Shown here piece by piece: positions 1 through 11,663 of a stretch of 64,000 bases of DNA (positions are counted from its first letter, which is position 1; every line of letters starts with the position of its first letter). Both the position numbers and the translations under genes were made by a program. The stretch is from the NCBI GenBank assembly GCA_030762175.1, contig CM060846.1:304144512-304208511 (forward strand), read 5' to 3'. Under the pieces are notes generated by a model. The model saw only the letters and a list, made by a program, of their open reading frames with translations. It made no database searches and was not told the origin of the DNA. The DNA is from Metallyticus violacea. Lineage: Eukaryota; Arthropoda; Insecta; Mantodea; Metallyticidae.

Positions 1-1265
1 AAATGCATTGAAACTGTTGAATTTGCAAGAATCAACAATAAAATTCACTATGGAAACTGAAGTCAATAATACCTTACCTTTTTTGAACCTGAAGATAATA
101 AAAAATAATAAGGAACTGGAATTTGGTATACATAGGAAGGACGCACATACTGACAATTACATAAAGGCTAAAGGTTTTAACCCCAGACCCCACAAGGAAG
201 CAGTATTTAATACAGGAGTTACAGATTGGTTAATTACTACTCAGTAAAAAAGAATACAGGAGGGAGTACACATATATTATACAGAGAAGAAATTAATGGA
301 TGTAATAAACAAATGGTAGATAAAAAAAATAAAAAGATTTGGAGAAAAAAAGAAAATTAAACAAATCACCACACTCACTACTTCATCTAAAGAAAATATA
401 CATCACAAATTCACATATCACCCTTATGTCATCCCTAAATTCCAGAAAATATTCAAACAGTATAACATTACTCTGGCACCCATAACCGGTTATAGTGTTG
501 GCAAATTATTGAATCTAAACAAAACTAAACAAAAGAAGAAAGTTCAGGTATATATAGAACCAATTGCAAAGAATGTGAAAAAATATACATAGGAAAAAAC
601 AAAGTGAAATCTTGGGATAAGATTAAAAGAACATTGGAGAAATATTAGACACAAACAAATAGAAAAATCAGCAGTAGCAGCATATTTTTGGAATAAAAAT
701 CATGAAACAGAAAAGGATATACCATTACTAAAAGCAATTCAACATCCAAAAGAAATTAATATATGGAAAAAAACCTACATAAAGAAATATAAACAGAGGC
801 TTAAGAATTTTGATATACCTCAGGCAGACAATATATTGTACAAGTTCCTTAATAGACCACCAGAGCAAGCACAGTTGCATACATGCCCTACCTAAATTGA
901 CTTCTCAGTTGTTGATTGGTTGATAAAGTGAGCAATTAGTCTCACAAAACATGTCCCAAAAATTACTTTTAATAAGCTTAATTGTGAAACTTCAAGAGTG
1001 TTTTAATGTGTCGACGTGATTTTTAGTGTTTTACTTTACATCAAATCAAGATTCATGATGGTTTCACTGTGTTGATTAAGACATAACCTTTAAACATAGA
1101 ACACAAATTATTCCAAAAGTTCACATGAGAGCTATACCAAATCCATCCAACCAACAACGAATCCAGCAGTCAACTCACAGCTGATGATGTGAGCAAAAGC
1201 TTGTGAAACCGTGTTCTGTATAATTCAATGGTAATTGGAGCATAAAAGTATTAAATTGACTCACT
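1..1265 (+). mobile_element. Penelope-like retroelement fragment, PLE-1 (RT C-terminus, GIY-YIG, 3' end)
   Basis: This is the 3' part of a Penelope-like element, cut by the window start. Positions 8-247 encode the end of the reverse transcriptase (NTLPFLNLKI, then HTDNYIKAKGFNPRPHKEA). After stops and frameshifts, about 545-893 encodes the GIY-YIG endonuclease domain (KYT, then RLKEHWRNIRHKQIEKSA, and a C-terminal FLNRPPEQ). The 3' terminal region follows, with a hammerhead-like core at 1,177-1,219. The family copies RNA to DNA and nicks its target with the GIY-YIG domain. This copy is dead. Its EHWRNIR sequence matches the PLE at 39,968-40,990 better than the EHFRNIKYKQ subfamily elsewhere in the window. 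The right boundary is approximate. Confidence 0.85.
1177..1219 (+). ncRNA. Hammerhead ribozyme-like core at the PLE-1 end
   Basis: The core CTGATGA starts at 1,181 and GAAAC lies at 1,204-1,208. A stem II (GTGAGC/GCTTGT, with G-U pairs) closes over an AAAA loop. ACAG just before the core can pair with CTGT at 1,216-1,219 as stem I. The stretch after GAA is short and near-palindromic and would act as stem III, placing the cut after GTT. Hammerheads in PLEs are established. Activity of this copy is inference. Confidence 0.6.
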
Positions 1266-1499
1266 AGCTAATTAAGAATAAATTAATAGCTTTACTGCAA
1301 TAGTTTTGACATGAAATTAATTTTAAATTTAATACTATTTTAACTAGTTTTTGATATATACTGAAAATTATATATGGCTTTAATGGGAGTTATGTCAAAC
1401 TCAAAAGGAAAAATAATAACTAAAATAATATTTCTTGAGACATACAAATATTTCCAAAGTATGTGTGTGTGTGTATATACATTGCATATAACATCAAGT
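1266..1499. other. AT-rich sequence, nothing recognised
   Basis: Intronic-looking AT-rich DNA with a short GT run near 1,460. No coding or repeat signal was recognised. Confidence 0.4.
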
Positions 1500-2400
1500 C
1501 TGCTCTTCACGGTGAGCTGCAGTATGCAGGACCTCACATTCTAACCACCTTTAGACCTATGGATAACTGTGGAAATGTGTCCAACATATTGAGGAGGCCA
1601 ATTCTCTTGGATGGAATTATTAACCTCTGTCCAAACACTTTCAACAAGATATATTGAACATGGGCCAAAACATCACATTGATATCCTGTCTCCCAGCTAA
1701 CCAGTTCTGAACTTCCTGAACATGTGGATGGCATGGTTTCTTTGCATGAATTTGATGTAATGAGCATCAGGAAATGCAACCTGATGGAATCATGATGAAG
1801 TCTAATATGGTGATGCATTGACTTATTATGAGATGTCCTTCAATGTCTCACAGCATACTAGGACATTAACTACACATCCATCCCAACAGGAGACTGATAT
1901 GCAACCACTTGTTTGTTGTTGCCACATTATCAAGCATTGTATCAGGTTTCCGGAGGCCAAAAGACTATTTTTGTTCCCACTTTCAAAGAAGCAACTATGA
2001 TTTCCCCACAAAAAATGAGCCCTCTCCAATCTTGAGTCACATTTTCTTCCATAAAAACAAGTCTAAATAGTCTATGGTGGTTTTCCATCCACCATTTGAG
2101 GGCAAGCATATGACAACAAAGAACTCCTCTTTCAGGCGATGCCAGGTCACTCTAAATGATACGACATTGGATCAGGCTTTCAACTTGGGCACAGATTAAA
2201 ATGGATTTCTTTCTGCTTTCTCATGATGAGGTTTTGATCCTGTACTGAAGCTGTAATTCTATGACATTTAGAACAGACTTTCCTCTGTGCTCTTAATCAT
2301 ACCCAGTTATCATGCTCTGTGAGTCAAGAAACCAAATATGCTGCAGCTCTAGAAGCAGAACAGCCTTGTTCTCTGACTAATCAAATGATGGCTTACCTTG
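1500..2400 (-). mobile_element. Decayed Tc1-like transposase remnant
   Basis: Read on the minus strand in shifting frames, this stretch follows the Tc1 transposase core: RLFRLVFMEENVTQDWRG, a degraded first catalytic region (LIFCGE in place of the usual FSDE), then LGWMCS (usually WGCMS), and more distal fragments toward 1,500. It has many stops and frameshifts, so it is a fossil. Terminal inverted repeats were not found, so both boundaries are rough. Plus-strand ORFs here are shadows. Assignment to Tc1 rests on motif order and spacing only. Confidence 0.5.
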
Positions 2401-2682
2401 TGACAACGTCTCTACATGTAGACATATTCCTCCATGGTTAAGGTCAGAATAACAACAGTATCATCACTGCAGCTGATATAACAGATAGGTACATCACACA
2501 ATGTACATAACAATTATTAACCCATACACTAATATTTTAGCTGTATATTCATAAAATATCCTATTTCTTATAAATATACAGTGTGTAATCTTTTTATGAA
2601 ATCAACTAATTGAAGTATTAAACTGCCTGCTTTATACAATGAAATAAGAAGAAATTAAGACAAAATATGTTTTTGTAAGTTA
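2401..2682. other. AT-rich sequence, nothing recognised
   Basis: No gene or repeat recognised; very AT-rich toward the right end, where a tandem duplication starts. Confidence 0.4.
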
Positions 2683-2956
2683 ATTAATGGTATAATATAG
2701 TATTATGATTATTATATTTGATAATATATAAATAACATAATAAAAGATGAGTCAACTTCAAATATGAAACATTAATAAAAGGGGTGATTATTAGGATTGA
2801 TATCATTATAACCTTGAATAATTAATGGTATAATATAGTATTGTGATTATTATATTTGATAATATATAAATAACATATAATAAAAAATGAGTCAACTTCA
2901 AATATGAAACATTAGTAAAAGGGGTGATTATTAGGATTGATATCATTATACCTTGA
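2683..2956. repeat. Tandem duplication of a 138-bp AT-rich unit
   Basis: Two adjacent, nearly identical units (2,683-2,820 and 2,821-2,956) both start attaatggtataatatag and run through a shared ggggtgattattaggattg near the end. Only a few substitutions and small indels separate them, so the duplication is recent relative to the surrounding decay. No coding content. Confidence 0.85.
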
Positions 2957-3034
2957 AAGCTTTTAACTTCCAAGTCTTGCAACTTCATTATGAGTTACCA
3001 CAACATCCAAGGCAAATGCCTTATTCAGTGATAC

Positions 3035-3105
3035 AATAACATTTTTTTTAAATAGTGTTTAATGCCTGTTTTTACTACTGAGGCACCACAGGTGGTTACA
3101 ATACC
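3035..3105 (-). mobile_element. SINE-A tail fragment
   Basis: On the minus strand this matches the 3' end of the SINE-A family seen in full at 43,464-43,734: a cctc/cagtagtaaaa block, then acaggcattaaacactattt and an A-rich tail. Only the last 70 bp or so is present; no tRNA-like head is visible. Confidence 0.7.
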
Positions 3106-3740
3106 TTAGCATCTTAAAGAGCAACACATTACTCCAGAGGTTATAATGTCATTTTCTCACAACAATATGCACATGGAACCACATTTGACAAATTTTTGCA
3201 TGCAAGACAGCAGCAAGTCTTTCTGTTCTAAGTTGTAGCATTGAAAATGATCATGGTGCAAGAGTTATAATCAAATAGAATGATTGGGCATATGCTTGGT
3301 CATCTCTAGAAAAATCACATTTATGCAGAGAATTCCAAGAGGTCATCATTCTGCATTTAATATGTTCTTATGTCATCAGAAATTTTAAGTTTTGTGAGAA
3401 AGCACATGACCAAATAAGTACTTCACTTCAATAGTACTAAATAACTGCTTCTGGCAGCTTTGTCTTTCAATCTTTGGATTAACCTTATGGTTAATTTTAG
3501 AGCTAATTCTAAATTGTATATTTTAATTCTGCTCTAAAATCTCTCAAATAATGGGCCTCAAATGGCATTTCATGAGGTGGCAGAGCAGTGTGAAAGTAAA
3601 TTATGATAATTTTGAGTAAATGCTTACTTTTTAATGTACTATCTAATAAATATGAAAAAAAATTAATAAAAAGATATTGGTGGTTTTCCTTTGATAATTT
3701 GTGTGACACTATTAATGGCACAAACATGGAAAAAATATAA
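3106..3740. other. Intron-like AT-rich sequence, nothing recognised
   Basis: No protein motif or repeat match was recognised; the 72-codon minus-strand ORF at 3,509-3,727 has no recognisable motif. Confidence 0.4.
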
Positions 3741-5096
3741 ATTAACTAAAATTGTTAATTGGAACATTGCACAGTCAAGCTAATCATAAGTTAAGATCAT
3801 TGTGTAATTGGGTCAAACTAACACTCTTTTTGCTCCACTTACTAGTTTAAATAAGTGGGACTGGTTTCATGAAAACTTTGTTCGCATTGTCAGCCCATTG
3901 TGAATTGGAGGATAAACAGTTATGCTGAAGGGACATGTAACTGGCTCTGGTGGAGGTGTGATGAACTTAAAGTTTATGTTTCCATCACCAGAAGTGTTAA
4001 AATTCATTAAAGTGTCTTTGTACTTATAACTTAGATTTCCTCCCACATTGCTAATTCTGTAGGTCTTTGCACAGATTTTAATAATTTTGTTTTATTCAAT
4101 ATATTCTGGTTTTCTTCCAGGAATGAGATGCCACTGCTGATTTCTCCATCTGCTTGTAATTAGTTTTTGAAATGCTCTTTTAATCGTGTGCCTATATTTT
4201 TCTTTGTTTTTCCATTGTATATTTTTTCACATTCAGCACAATTTTTTTTATAAATACCTGCTTTTTTTCTCTTGTGCAATACTATCATTTACATTATCAA
4301 TCAGGAGAATTTTAACATTAAATCTATATACAGGTGCTAAACTGATATTAAAATTTATAAGAATAAACCAATTTTTTTTTTTGTAGCCCATGGATGAAAT
4401 GTGAATTTTTAAAAAAATTAGTTTACTTTTTTTGCTGCAACTGTTGTGGTTTCTTTAATAAGTTTTTGTCTCATGAATTTCTGTACTTTTGTGTGTACTA
4501 GTTCTTTGTTATAGCCATTTTTAACTGCTGTTCTTTCAGTATGTTTGTGTTCTTTAAGGATTCTTTTTTGCTACTTTTATGGTTAACTAGCCAATGTGCC
4601 AAGCTGCTGATAACTGCATGTTTGTGCATTGTGTAGTTAAAACTGTCAGCTTTGATGTGTTGTCTAAATGTATATTCTTTTTGTATATTCCAATTTACAG
4701 GTTTTCTTGACGTATCATTTTTATATCCAAGAAAGGAAACATGCTATCTTTTTCAGTTTTGTATATGTATGAAATATTTTTATGTTGTAAATTCAAAAGT
4801 TTTATGACATTATTAATGAGTTTTTTGTTAATTACTGCAAATACATCATCAATATATTTGTACCATGTTTTAAATATATATGGGAAAGCTTAGTGCATAA
4901 GCCTTTCAAGTCTGCTTATGAAGAGGTTAGCTGCAATTGTAGACAAGGGGCTGCCCATATTAAGTTTTGATTATTATTTATAAAATTTGCTCTTGAAAGA
5001 AAACTACAATTAGTTTATGCATATTTCTGTGACATTAATGTATTCTTTTATGTGTGCATCATTAATTCCATTTGTTCCTAGCCAATCTCTGCAGAT
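3741..5096 (-). mobile_element. Penelope-like element, inverted left copy (PLE-2L)
   Basis: The minus strand encodes a decayed 5'-truncated PLE: a DAHIKEYI-like region near 5,040-5,090, the QxGLxMGSPLS region near 4,960, the RT catalytic motif WYKYIDD at about 4,841-4,867, then connector and GIY-YIG remnants toward 4,000, and a terminal repeat ending near 3,745. It meets the longer plus-strand copy PLE-2R head to head at about 5,096. The outer ends of the pair are inverted versions of each other, as is typical for Penelope insertions with an inverted truncated copy in front. It carries many frame breaks. Confidence 0.8.
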
Positions 5097-7185
5097 AAAT
5101 TAAGAAGAAGAATTAGATAGAATCAAATATGAAAAAGTTTAAAAAGAAATAATTAAAAAGAAAACTTCAGTAAACAAGACATATAGCTACATAATATAAT
5201 CATTAAATGGAAAAAATGAAGTTTATACAAAAGCTGACAAAGGGAAGACAGTATAATTTTAGAAGAAGATTGTTATAATAGAATGTAAGATTTGCTAAAT
5301 AAAACAGAATATAAATACTGTGCTTACGAAGCTGTTGACAATGAGGTGGTAATATATCCAAAACTTAGGTATTCAATTTTTTACACTAAACTCCATTTAC
5401 TAAGTAAGATGCGTTTCCGAAGAATTTCTCCCATCTTCAGTTGCTCACTGAACCACCGTTTACTCGAAAACAGAATATGTTCAGATTCATTTAAGGAATG
5501 TATTAATTCAGTAAATGAGGACCAAAAATTGCATTGTTATCACAAAATAAAATATGAAATAAAACACAACAACCCTACAATAGGGAAAATATATGGTTTT
5601 CCAAAAATTCATAAGACTGGGAATGGTATGCAACCCATCATTAACAATGTTAGTATACTTTCATATTATTTAGCAAAATGGCTAACTTATAAATTTAAGA
5701 CTCTTCCTAAATTTCAAAGCAGGATTATAAATAATTCATTTCAGTTAATACAAAAATTAAGTACATAAAATTGCAACCTTCAGAGACATTAATATCTTTT
5801 GATGTACAATCACTGTTTCCAAGAAAACTTAATGGTAAACTCCTAATTTATCTGCAATATTGGCCAAGAACAAGTGGAATTAATGATGCACACATAAAAG
5901 AATACATTAATCTCACAGAAATGTTCATAAAACAATCCTGTTTTTCTTTCAAAAGCCATTTTTATAAACAACAATCAGGATTAATATGGGCAGCCCCTTG
6001 TCTGCATTTCTAGCTAACCTCTTAATGAGCAGATTTGAAACACACATCAACTCAGCTGTCCCATACATATTTAAAATATGGTACAGATATTCTACAATAT
6101 ATTTGCCATAGTTAGCAAATAACTCATTAATGGTGCCATAAAACTTATGAATTTACAAGATAAAAACATTTCATTTACATACGAAACTGAAAAAGATAAC
6201 ATGTCACCTTTCTTGGACATAAAAATAATGAAACATAAAGAAAACCTGTAAATTGGAATATACAGAAAGAATACACATTCAGACAACACAACAAAGCTGA
6301 CGGATTTAACTCCACAATGCACAAACGTGCAGTTATCAACAGCTTTCCACATTTGCTAGTTAATCTTAAAAGTACCAAAGAAGAATACCTTAAACAATAC
6401 AAACAGAAAAAAGCAGTTTAAAATGGTTAAAGCAAAGAACTAGTACACACAAAAGTACAGAAATTCAAGAGGCAAAAACTTATTAAAGAAACCACAACAG
6501 TTGCAGCAAAAAAGGTAAACTATTTTTAAAAAATTCACATATCCAAGGGCTACAAAAAATTTCAGAATATTTTTAAAGATTTTGATATCATGTTAGCTCA
6601 TGTAAACAGATTTAATGTAAAAAATCTCCTGATTGATAATATTAATGACAGTATTCTACAAGAGAAAAAAGTAGGTATTTATAAACAAATTATCCAGACA
6701 GTGAAAACATGTAAATTGGAAAAATAAAGCGAAACATAGGCACACGATTAAAAGAACATTTCAAAAACATAAAATACAAGCAGTTGGGGAAATTAGTAGT
6801 GGCATCTCATTTCTGGACAAAAACTACGACATATTGATTAAAACATATTCATTAAAATCAGTGCAAGGACCTACAGAATTAGTAACATGGGAGAAATTCC
6901 ACATTTACAAGTACAAAGGTGCTTTAATAAATTTCGACACTTCCGGCATTAAAAAACAAACTTCAAGTTCATCACATCTCCATCAGAGCAGCTTACACTT
7001 CCCCTCAGCATAACGATTTATCCTCCGGTCGACAATGTGTTTACGATGCAAACAAAGGGTTCCTGAATCCGGTCCTACATATTTAAACAAGTAGTAGAGC
7101 AAAAAAGTTCCACTCAATCACACAATGATGTTAATAAATGAATAGCTTCACTGTTCAATGATCCAATTAACAATTTTAGTTAATA
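5097..7185 (+). mobile_element. Penelope-like element, right copy (PLE-2R)
   Basis: Plus-strand PLE with much of the RT. Positions 5,292-5,768 carry the YGFPKIHKTGNGMQPII motif; 5,771-6,013 carry motif A (LISFDVQSLFP) and a version of QQSGL. The YVDD box near 6,085 has decayed. The RT end and thumb follow at 6,110-6,560 and the GIY-YIG remnant at about 6,660-6,990. The 3' end has a degraded hammerhead region near 7,035-7,065. At 5,350-5,470 it holds an inserted half-palindrome, also present at the homologous site in PLE-3. Its right terminus mirrors the left terminus at 3,741. Inactive. Confidence 0.85.
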
Positions 7186-10013
7186 AATGGGCTTTTCAGT
7201 TGCTAGGAACAGTTGATATGGTTAAATTGGTTAGTAACTAAACTAAGATGGATGATAAACAAGTAAGATGCAATAACCTTTATAACTTCAACTGCAATTT
7301 TCGTGATTTGAAAAAAGAAATTAAAGAATATACAAGATTAAAAGGATAAAGTGAATTAATTTCAGCAAATATTCATTTTTTATACCTGCGCCTAAAACAT
7401 AAAATATGCCCAAATTTCATATGAAAAACCGTCAAGTATAACCACACAGTCCCAGACAATTATCCACAGAGAAAAAGTAATTCAATTAGAAATGGAAAAC
7501 CATTACACAAGTTTGGCAAATATAGATCCAAAATATGACAAATTCCACATTTCACTGTGAAAATCCCCATTACAAAAAACTATATAGATCTAAAACTTTA
7601 TGAAAAATACTTACAGATTTCAAAGAGGTTAGCAAACTTAGTATGGGATAACTTAATCAGAACAGCTAGAACATATACAATATTGGATAAACAAATAGCA
7701 AACAAAAAAGAAATCTTAGAAATCTAAATCAAAAATATGAGAAATCTAAAAATCCAGAACCTGAACGAATTTTGTGGAAAATTTATCAAAAGAAACTTTC
7801 AAGAAAGAATAATTAGCATTTTTAAACAAAGGCCCTAGAACATGGTTCCAATACTCCCATAAAATAGAAGTTTATTTGATAGATTTAGAACTGCTATTGA
7901 AGTACTAAACAACAAAGAAAAAGAATTAGATAGAAACCAATTATAAAGGGTGGTAAAAGAAATAATTAAAAAGAAAACTTCAGTAAACAAGACATATAGC
8001 AGAACAATAAAATTGTTAAATGAAATAGAAGTAGTTTATACAAAAGTTGGCAATGGGAACAGAATAGTAATATTAGATAAAGAAGATCATTATAATAGAA
8101 GATAAGATTTGCTAAATGAAACAGAATATAAATATTGTACTTGCGAAGCTTTGACAATGTAGTGGCAATATAACCTAAACTTAGGTATTTATTTTTTACA
8201 CTAAACTCCTTTCACTTACACAAAAGTAAGACGCAACTTCAGTGAGCAACTGATGATGGGAGAGATTCTCCCAAAATGTGTCTTACTTTTGTGTAAGTGA
8301 ATGGAGTTTAGTGTAAAAAATGAATGCCTAAGTTTAGGTTATAAAACAGAATATGTTCAGATCCATTTAAGGGATGAATTAATTCAGTCAATAAGGCTTT
8401 ACAAAGTTGCACTGTTATCACAAAAGGAACAAAGTATAAAATGAAACAGAACAACCCTATAATAGGGAAAATATACAGTTTGCCAAAAATTCATAAGACC
8501 TGGAATGGTATGCGACCCTATCATTAACAATATTAATACCCTTCATATTATTTAGCAAAATGGCTAGCTGAATGATTTAAAACAGTACCTAAATTTCAAA
8601 TCAGGAGTACAAAGAATTCATTTCAGTTAATAGAAAAAATTAGGTACATAAATTTCAACCTTCTGACACATTAAAATCTTTCAACATAGAATCGCTGTTT
8701 CCAAGCATACCAAAAGAAAAATTCCTAATTTATCTACATGATTGGCTTAAATCAAGTGGAATTAATGATGCACACATAAAAGAATATATCAAATTCACAG
8801 AAATTTGCATAAACCAAGCCTATTTTTCTTCCAAAGGAATATTTTATAAACAACAATCAGGACTTACTATGGGCAGCCCCTTATCTCCATTTCTAGCTAA
8901 TCTCTTCATGAGCAGATTTGAAACACACATCAACTCAACTTTCCCATACATATGCAAAGTAAGGTATAGATATGTTGACCATCATTTGCCATATATAACA
9001 AAAAACTCCTTAATGATGCCATAAAACTTCTGAATTTACAAGATAAAAACATTTCTTCAGTCACATATGAAACTGAAAAAGATAACACGTTACCTTTCTT
9101 GGACATAAAAATAATGAAACGTCAAGAAAACTTGGATTTTGGAATACACATTACGACAATCACATCAAAGCTGACAGTTTTAACCCCACAATGCACAAAC
9201 ATGCTGTTATCAACAGCTTAACACATCAGTTAGTTAACCATAAAAGTAGCAAAGAAGAATACCTTAAAGAATACAAACAAATAGAAAAAAAATCAGTTTA
9301 AAATGGTTATAACAAAGAACTAGTACACAAAAGATATAAGCAATTCAAGAGGCAAAACCTTATTCAAGAAACCACAACACTCTCAGCAAAAAAATGTTAA
9401 CTCATTTTTATAAAAATCACATATCATTCATGGGCTACAAATAAATTTCAGAATATTCTTAAGGATTTTAATACCAGATTAGCACCTGTAAACAGATTTA
9501 ATGTTAAAATCTCCTCATTGATAATGTTAATGACGAGATAAAAGCAGGTATTTATAAAATAAGTTGTGCAGAATGTGAAAATATCTACATTGGAAAAACA
9601 AAGAAAATCATAGCCACATGGTTAAAAGAACTTTTCAAAAACATAAAATACAAGTAGCTGGAGAAATCAGCAATTGGCATCTTATTTTTGAACAGAATAC
9701 TAAGACATATTTAATAAAACCAAATTATTCAAATCAGTACAAGGACCTACAGAATTAGTACATGGGAGAAAATCTACATTTGCAATTACAAAAATAGTTT
9801 AGTGAACTTCGACACTTCTGGTGATGCAAACATAAACTTTGAGTTCATCACACCTCCACTATAGCAGATTACACATCTCAACAGCATAATGGTTTATCCT
9901 CAAGTCGACAATAGGCTGTTGATGCAAACGAAGGGTTCATGAAACTGGTCCTACATATTTAAACAAGTGGAGCAAAAATAGTATTAGTTCCACTCAATTA
10001 GACAATGATCTTA
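7186..10013 (+). mobile_element. Penelope-like element, longest copy (PLE-3)
   Basis: The most complete PLE here. N-terminal sequence begins near 7,250 (MDDKQVRCNNLYNFNC). The RT entry motif GNRIVILDKEDHYNR lies at about 8,053-8,100, motif A is degraded near 8,680, and QQSGLTMGSPLSPFLANLF lies at about 8,847-8,905. The catalytic box reads RYVDH instead of YVDD near 8,960. GIY-YIG follows at about 9,540-9,800 (KAGIYKISCAECENIYIGKT). An 185-bp palindrome at 8,160-8,345 interrupts the N-terminal part. The element ends only about 13 bases inside the intron that follows RUNDC1 exon 10,027-10,124. Left boundary uncertain because it abuts PLE-2R. Many frameshifts; inactive. Confidence 0.85.
8160..8345. 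repeat. Palindromic insert with hammerhead-like centre inside PLE-3
   Basis: Arms of about 75 bp (from ataacctaaacttaggt leftward to its mirror ending near 8,342) flank a centre with CTGATGATGGGAGAGA followed by TCTCCC, a hammerhead-like core whose GAAA has become CAAAA. The same site in PLE-2R (5,350-5,470) has one arm plus the same centre in the opposite orientation. It could be an old non-autonomous insertion inherited by both copies. Confidence 0.75.
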
Positions 10014-10026
10014 AAAATATACATAC

Positions 10027-10124
10027 TTTAGTGCTGCACAGATAAATGCCTTGAAATGGGAATCATAGCTTCTCTTATACCGCGAATGTGTGGTGAGTAT
10101 GTTGCCAACCACACTTAGCAAATT
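10027..10124 (-). CDS. RUNDC1: RUNDC1 exon: RUN domain, late part
   Basis: This 98-nt exon encodes NLLSVVGNILTTHSRYKRS followed by YDSHFKAFICAALK, a well-conserved part of the RUN domain where the SYDSHFKA block is distinctive. The acceptor is tttcag before 10,124 and the donor is gtatgt at 10,026-10,021. It starts in phase 0 and ends with two bases of a codon (AA), which would complete as Asn or Lys in the next exon. That next exon, expected to encode the C-terminal WLRLI segment, was not found and probably lies left of the window. A PLE sits about 13 bases beyond the donor. Confidence 0.88.
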
Positions 10125-10619
10125 CTGAAAATAAAATAAAAATGAATAGTATATTTAATAATATTAACCCTTTATTATTATTTTGAGCATTATGGTCACA
10201 TATGCAACCAATGAAATCTAAACTATTTGTAATGGGACATATAAATTGAAATAAAGAACTGATACTCCAAATTGAAGGTTATGCCACATGACTGTATTTA
10301 ACTAACCTATTTTCTGTTCTTTATTTCCCTATGCTCTTTTTATAGTAAATAATATAAGGGTGAATTTTGAAAAACTAATAAACTATAGTTTTGTACATAC
10401 ATATATGTGGTGTAGCCGAATGCACATATAATATGCTCAATATATCTTATGTTTACTCTCCGCAAATGTATATTCATAAATATATTTTAGAACTGTAGAG
10501 AGCCCATTACTTTGAATTTGCAGTTTAATAAATATTGGCTTCTTTATACTTCCTGTCAAATTATAACTAATGATGAATTCTGCTAATATTGAAATACAAC
10601 TGCAGTAACTTTTATGATT
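10125..10619. other. RUNDC1 intron segment, nothing recognised
   Basis: AT-rich intronic DNA between the exon acceptor and the PLE-4 pair. A degraded polypyrimidine stretch precedes the acceptor. No other feature seen. Confidence 0.4.
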
Positions 10620-11155
10620 CCTCGTTCTAGATTAGGGTGGTAAGTCAATTTTGTACTCCTATGCTCCACTTACCATTGAACTCCTCAAAACACATTTCAT
10701 GGGCCTTTGTCTGCATCACCAATTGTGTATTAACTGCCAAATTTCTTGGTGATTGGATGTCTTTGGTGTACCTCTGGTGAGCACATTATGAACTTGTTAA
10801 TCAATTTATTCTCTGTTGCGATCTCAAAGTTCATAACCTTATCCCCACATTTCTTAATATAAATCCTTTCTCATATTCCCAGCTCCACTGGTATATCCAT
10901 GAATTTCAGTAATGTGCTTTCGATTTCTACATTATGTTTGTTCTCCCAAAAGTGATATGCAAATGCTGACTTTTCTGCCTGTTTGAATTTGATGTTCCTC
11001 TAGTGTTCTTTGAGTCTATGCTTGGTTTTGTTTTCCCAATATATACTTTGTTGCAATCTGAGAAAATATATTCCTTGTTTGTAATTTTAAATATTACTGG
11101 TTTTCTCTGTGTGGATTCTTGAATATTTTAAAATTTATATTCCTTGTTTCTTCTC
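10620..11155 (-). mobile_element. Penelope-like element, inverted left copy (PLE-4L)
   Basis: The minus strand encodes a decayed GIY-YIG region: a GIYF-like stretch and a YIGKT-like motif near 11,025-11,065, then RNIKFKQAEKSAFAYHFW around 10,950-11,010 and a C-terminal tail toward 10,780. The terminal region at 10,620-10,720 holds a degenerate hammerhead core (GTGATGCAGACAAAGGCC). It faces PLE-4R head to head. Several frame breaks are present. Confidence 0.75.
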
Positions 11156-11512
11156 ATTAAGGATTTTATCCAGAGTTAATGATATATTGCATATCACTTT
11201 TGGGAACACAAGCATAAATTGGAAACATATTACTGAAATTCTGAAAGACCAGTTGAGCTGAAATTATGATAAGGTTATGAATTTTGAGATTCCAAGAGAG
11301 GATAAATTGATTAAAAAATTCATCAAGTGCCCACGAGAGCTACAACAAAGATGTCCAATTATCAATAAATCCAACATACAAACATGAAGCTGATGATGTA
11401 GGCAAAGGCCTGTGAAACATGTTATGAGGAGTTCAAAGTTAAATGAAGCATAAGAGTGCAAAACTGACTCACCAGCTTTCTAGAATATAAATTGCTTCAC
11501 TGTAGTAGTTAT
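11156..11512 (+). mobile_element. Penelope-like element, right copy (PLE-4R)
   Basis: Short plus-strand PLE end: fragments matching the C-terminal GIY-YIG tail (a YHFW-like region near 11,190, then wording parallel to PLE-4L), followed by a good hammerhead-like core at 11,386-11,425 and the terminal sequence ending near 11,512. Together with PLE-4L it forms an inverted pair within a RUNDC1 intron. Confidence 0.7.
11386..11425 (+). ncRNA. Hammerhead ribozyme-like core at the PLE-4 end
   Basis: CTGATGA starts at 11,390; stem II pairs GTAGGC with GCCTGT over AAAG; GAAAC follows at 11,414-11,418. The stem III segment is the palindrome ACATGT, whereas other copies have ACCGGT, so the palindrome is kept while the sequence changes. 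Stem I is weak in this copy, so activity is doubtful. Confidence 0.5.
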
Positions 11513-11663
11513 TAAATTCCTTGTTTTTTCCAAAATTAATGTCACTATTGTGCCATAATAAATTTATTTTAAGGTACTAGCATTTTAGATCACATTTAGT
11601 ATTAATACTAAAAGCAAATAAAAATAACTAAAATGACAAAAACAAACAGAATTCCACAATTAC

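Noticed and set aside
1..10026. The last RUNDC1 exon to the left of 10,027
   Set aside because: No minus-strand sequence like the expected WLRLI segment was found; the region is PLE, Tc1 remnant and AT-rich DNA.
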